8,396 nt of DNA, taken from positions 1 through 8,396 of the forward strand of contig JAPLSD010000510.1 of the NCBI GenBank assembly GCA_026398835.1, given 5' to 3'. Positions 6,606 to 8,396 of this stretch are shown here, in pieces. The stretch's first letter is position 1; each line of letters begins with the position of its first letter. A model generated the notes under the pieces. The model did no database searches and had not been told where the DNA came from. It worked only from the letters and a program-made list of their open reading frames with translations. The stretch is from Pseudomonas sp. (lineage in GTDB: Bacteria > Pseudomonadota > Gammaproteobacteria > Pseudomonadales > Pseudomonadaceae). A program made the position numbers and the translations under genes.

Positions 6606-7556
6606 ATGATACTGTTTCCTGGCTTGCTCAACCTACCCCGCCAGTTGCGCCATCCCGAAGTGCGCGACCTGGCCTGGGTCATCCTCGCGCCGCCGATGCT
6701 CAGTGAAACGCCATGGCCGCAGCGCCATCCTCTGGCGGGCAGCGATTGGGTGCAGGCTCCCGAACAACTGGCGCTGTGGCTCAATCGACTGGATCAAGAC
6801 AGCAGCCCGTTGCGGCACTGGCTGGCCCTGGGCCCGACCCGGCGCCTGGGCCTGTATTACGAGCGACTTTGGCAATTCGCCGTGCAGCACGCGCCGGGTA
6901 TCGAATTGATCGCCGCCAATTTGCCGATCCGCCGTGAAGGCCACACCCTCGGCGAACTGGACATGCTGCTGCGCGATCGCGACGGCGTGCACCATCTGGA
7001 ACTGGCGATCAAACTCTATCTGGGGCCGCAAAACGGTGACGGCCGTGATACTGCGCAGTGGCTCGGCCCCGGCTGCCATGACCGTCTGGACCGCAAACTG
7101 GCGCATCTCAGCCAGCATCAACTACCAATCTCCGCCCGCCCCGAAAGCCGCGAAGCGCTGGCGGCGCTGGACATTCTGCACTTCAGTGCACAGTTGTGGC
7201 TGGGGGGCTATCTGCTTTATCCCTGGCCGGGTAAGGCTCAGTCCCCGACTGGCGCGCACCCGCAGCACTTGAATGGAAGCTGGTTGCACCAGCGTGACTG
7301 GCCGACATTTGTCGTTCAAAGGCCGCCAGGGCGCTGGCAACCCCTGCCCCGTCATGCCTGGCTGGCACCGGCGCATTATCCCGCCGACCAGACGTGGGAC
7401 ACCGCCCGGCTGGATGCCTGGCTGGCCGATCTGGATCCGCAGGCACCCGCGCAGCTGCTGGTGCGCCTGACGGAAAACCCCATGGGTGACTGGGAAGAAG
7501 CCGAGCGGCTGTTTCTGGTGGCCGATCTTTGGCCGAATGTGCCAGGGACAGGTTGA
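6606..7556 (+). CDS. DUF1853 family protein
   Basis: A 316-residue soluble protein that I assign to DUF1853; function unknown. Conserved-looking parts are [17 protein letters not shown] near the N terminus, [11 protein letters not shown] at 81-91, the stretch from GELDMLL at 116 to LELAIKLYL at 131-139, and a C-terminal half rich in Trp and Pro. The central stretch (E117, D119, E132, K136) has the look of a PD-(D/E)XK nuclease core, although E132 and K136 are four apart instead of the usual two. That is inference. The ATG at 6606 is the first start after an in-frame TAA at 6537. Conserved residues precede the next Met (residue 31), so the start is firm although no AGGA-like site lies within 15 bases. 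The gene is transcribed divergently from nadK and ends in a convergent gap. Confidence 0.88.
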   Translation: MILFPGLLNLPRQLRHPEVRDLAWVILAPPMLSETPWPQRHPLAGSDWVQAPEQLALWLNRLDQDSSPLRHWLALGPTRRLGLYYERLWQFAVQHAPGIELIAANLPIRREGHTLGELDMLLRDRDGVHHLELAIKLYLGPQNGDGRDTAQWLGPGCHDRLDRKLAHLSQHQLPISARPESREALAALDILHFSAQLWLGGYLLYPWPGKAQSPTGAHPQHLNGSWLHQRDWPTFVVQRPPGRWQPLPRHAWLAPAHYPADQTWDTARLDAWLADLDPQAPAQLLVRLTENPMGDWEEAERLFLVADLWPNVPGTG

Positions 7557-7572
7557 ATTTGTTTTGTTGTTG

Positions 7573-7620
7573 AAGGCCTCATCGCGAGCAATCGAGCGTC
7601 GACCGGCTGCTTCTACAGAG
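7573..7620. repeat. Degenerate REP-like remnant
   Basis: The stretch beginning GGCCTCATCGCGAGCAA and ending GGCTGCTTCTACAGAG resembles the Pseudomonas intergenic REP unit (CATCGCGAGCAAGCTCGCTCCTACAG type) with a scrambled middle, so the hairpin no longer pairs well. It lies in the 93-base gap between the convergent DUF1853 and reductase genes, where such repeats are typical. I see no clean stem followed by a T-run, so I do not call a terminator here. The comparison is from memory. Confidence 0.4.
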
Positions 7621-7649
7621 GCGTAGCGGCCATTCACCTCATCCCAAGC

Positions 7650-8207
7650 TCAAACCTTCTTATGCTGCTCGACCCAAACCCCGTAGGCATTGATAAATTT
7701 CTGCAGGAACGGTCGGACAGCCTCGGAAGGCTTGCCCGCTTCATCGAATGCAGAACCTGCCCCGCTCAGATAGGCTTCGGGCTGCTGCATGCATGGCACG
7801 TCGAGGAACACCATGGACTGGCGCAGGTGGTGATTGGCGCCAAATCCGCCGACAGCCCCCGGTGAAGCACTGATCACCGCGCCCGGCTTGCCGCTCCAGG
7901 CGCTTTTGCCATAAGGGCGGGAACCAACGTCAATTGCATTCTTCAAGACCCCTGGCACGGAGCGGTTATATTCCGGGGTCACGAACAACACTGCGTCGGA
8001 TGAGCTCACCTGTTGTCGGAAAGTGCTGTAGGCTGCCGGCGGTGACGCGTCAATGTCTTCGTTGTAGAGTGGCAAATCACCAATCTCGATGATGTTCAGC
8101 TTGAGATTGGCGGGCGCCAGGTCTGCCAATGCCAGCGCGACCTTCCGGTTGATCGACTCTTTTCTCAAGCTGCCGACCAGAACTGCAATCGTGTAGACGT
8201 TGCTCAT
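7650..8207 (-). CDS. NADPH-dependent FMN reductase / quinone reductase
   Basis: Flavodoxin-fold NAD(P)H reductase of the YieF/ChrR type, which binds FMN and probably reduces quinones or similar acceptors by two electrons, a role often linked to oxidative stress protection. From the ATG at 8207 it has 185 residues, the usual family length. Motifs are the FMN phosphate loop GSLRKESINR at 12-21, TPEYNRSVPGVLKNAID at 77-93 (the family's PEYN-S-PG-LKN-D signature), and SPGAVGGFGA from 115 before the LRQSM helix. An upstream ATG at 8270 would add 21 residues but lies at the -35 element of the proposed promoter, so I reject it. GGGAAT lies 6 bases before the chosen ATG. The product is cytosolic with no signal peptide. 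The physiological substrate is not readable, so I give no gene symbol. Confidence 0.92.
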   Translation of the reverse strand: MSNVYTIAVLVGSLRKESINRKVALALADLAPANLKLNIIEIGDLPLYNEDIDASPPAAYSTFRQQVSSSDAVLFVTPEYNRSVPGVLKNAIDVGSRPYGKSAWSGKPGAVISASPGAVGGFGANHHLRQSMVFLDVPCMQQPEAYLSGAGSAFDEAGKPSEAVRPFLQKFINAYGVWVEQHKKV

Positions 8208-8229
8208 TGAGGGATTCCCGACTGTCTGG

Positions 8230-8251
8230 CTATAGGAGCCTGTAGTTATAG
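8230..8251. repeat. Inverted repeat CTATA-N12-TATAG over the reductase promoter
   Basis: CTATA (8230-8234) and TATAG (8247-8251) are perfect inverted arms separated by 12 bases. They span the -10 element and the predicted transcription start of the reductase gene, where a repressor site would be expected. The arms are only 5 bases and AT-rich, so chance is quite possible. Confidence 0.2.
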
Positions 8252-8272
8252 ATGATTCGAGCGGCATCACAA
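8245..8272 (-). promoter_or_regulatory. Candidate sigma-70 promoter for the FMN reductase gene
   Basis: On the minus strand, TTGTGA (8272-8267) is separated by 16 bases from TATAAC (8250-8245), matching the consensus at 4 of 6 and 5 of 6 positions. Transcription would start near 8238, leaving a leader of about 31 bases with the GGGAAT ribosome site. This supports the ATG at 8207 as the true start. Confidence 0.5.
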
Positions 8273-8393
8273 CCCGAGCGCTTCGAGGAATCGGTCCTCA
8301 CGACTATTTTTTTCCACTATGAAAACTTACCCCGCCCAACTACGGTCTACAGAACCGCAAATTGAGTGATTTATCTCCAGAGGTTCTAAGCAG

Positions 8394-8396
8394 ATG
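8394..8396 (+). CDS. Possible start codon of the next rightward gene
   Basis: The window ends in ATG, with AGAGG (8379-8383) 10 bases upstream. A rightward gene divergent from the reductase could begin here, for example a regulator, but only the start codon is visible and nothing can be said about the product. Confidence 0.3.

Noticed and set aside
8208..8270. N-terminal extension of the FMN reductase from an ATG at 8270.
   Set aside because: The codon lies in the -35 element of the likely promoter, the extra 21 residues are not family-like, and 185 residues is the usual length.
8285..8313. Possible rightward intrinsic terminator (GAGGA-N5-TCCTC then T7).
   Set aside because: The stem is only 5 pairs and the T-run begins 7 bases after it; no rightward gene ends just upstream.
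8319..8369. 16-codon rightward mini-frame (MKTYPAQLRSTEPQIE) before the final ATG.
   Set aside because: There is no ribosome site upstream, only a T-run, and no leader-peptide features such as repeated regulatory codons or attenuator stems.

Overview
The window looks like core chromosome of a Pseudomonas, most likely of the P. fluorescens group. The evidence is high GC, Pseudomonas-type codon use (TTA, CTA and TCA almost absent), protein sequences that read as pseudomonad NAD kinase, GlpG-type rhomboid and PepN, and the gene order nadK - phosphatase - rhomboid - DUF1315 - DUF2797 - pepN, which I remember from P. aeruginosa (around PA3083-PA3089). That organism call comes from memory of these families, not from a search.

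Layout. Positions 1-6459 are six minus-strand genes packed head to tail, read from right to left: nadK (6459-5569), a PPP-type metallophosphatase (5569-4598), a GlpG-like rhomboid protease (4601-3732), a DUF1315/YeaC small protein (3698-3438), a DUF2797 zinc-cysteine protein (3441-2611), and pepN, whose last residues run off the left edge. Three junctions are stop/start overlaps (TGATG, ATGA, TTGA) and the other two gaps are 33 and 12 bases. One transcript from a promoter just upstream of nadK is therefore likely. A 146-base divergent spacer (6460-6605) holds a candidate nadK promoter and a 17-base palindrome. Rightward from it runs a DUF1853 gene (6606-7556), which has no Shine-Dalgarno sequence and may be leaderless. 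A 93-base convergent gap carries a degenerate REP-like remnant. A minus-strand NADPH-dependent FMN/quinone reductase (8207-7650) follows with a well-placed promoter. The last 186 bases are the upstream region shared with what may be the next rightward gene, whose ATG would be the final three bases.

Function. The operon mixes NADP synthesis, phosphoester hydrolysis, intramembrane proteolysis and peptide turnover with two uncharacterised proteins; the sequence does not show a shared pathway. The flavin reductase uses NAD(P)H and is a separate unit.

I found no mobile element, CRISPR, phage or toxin-antitoxin gene, and nothing I would call a new system. The most interesting points are the nuclease-like motifs in two uncharacterised families (GIY-YIG-like in DUF2797, PD-(D/E)XK-like in DUF1853), the TTG start fused to the previous stop, and the palindrome in the divergent spacer.
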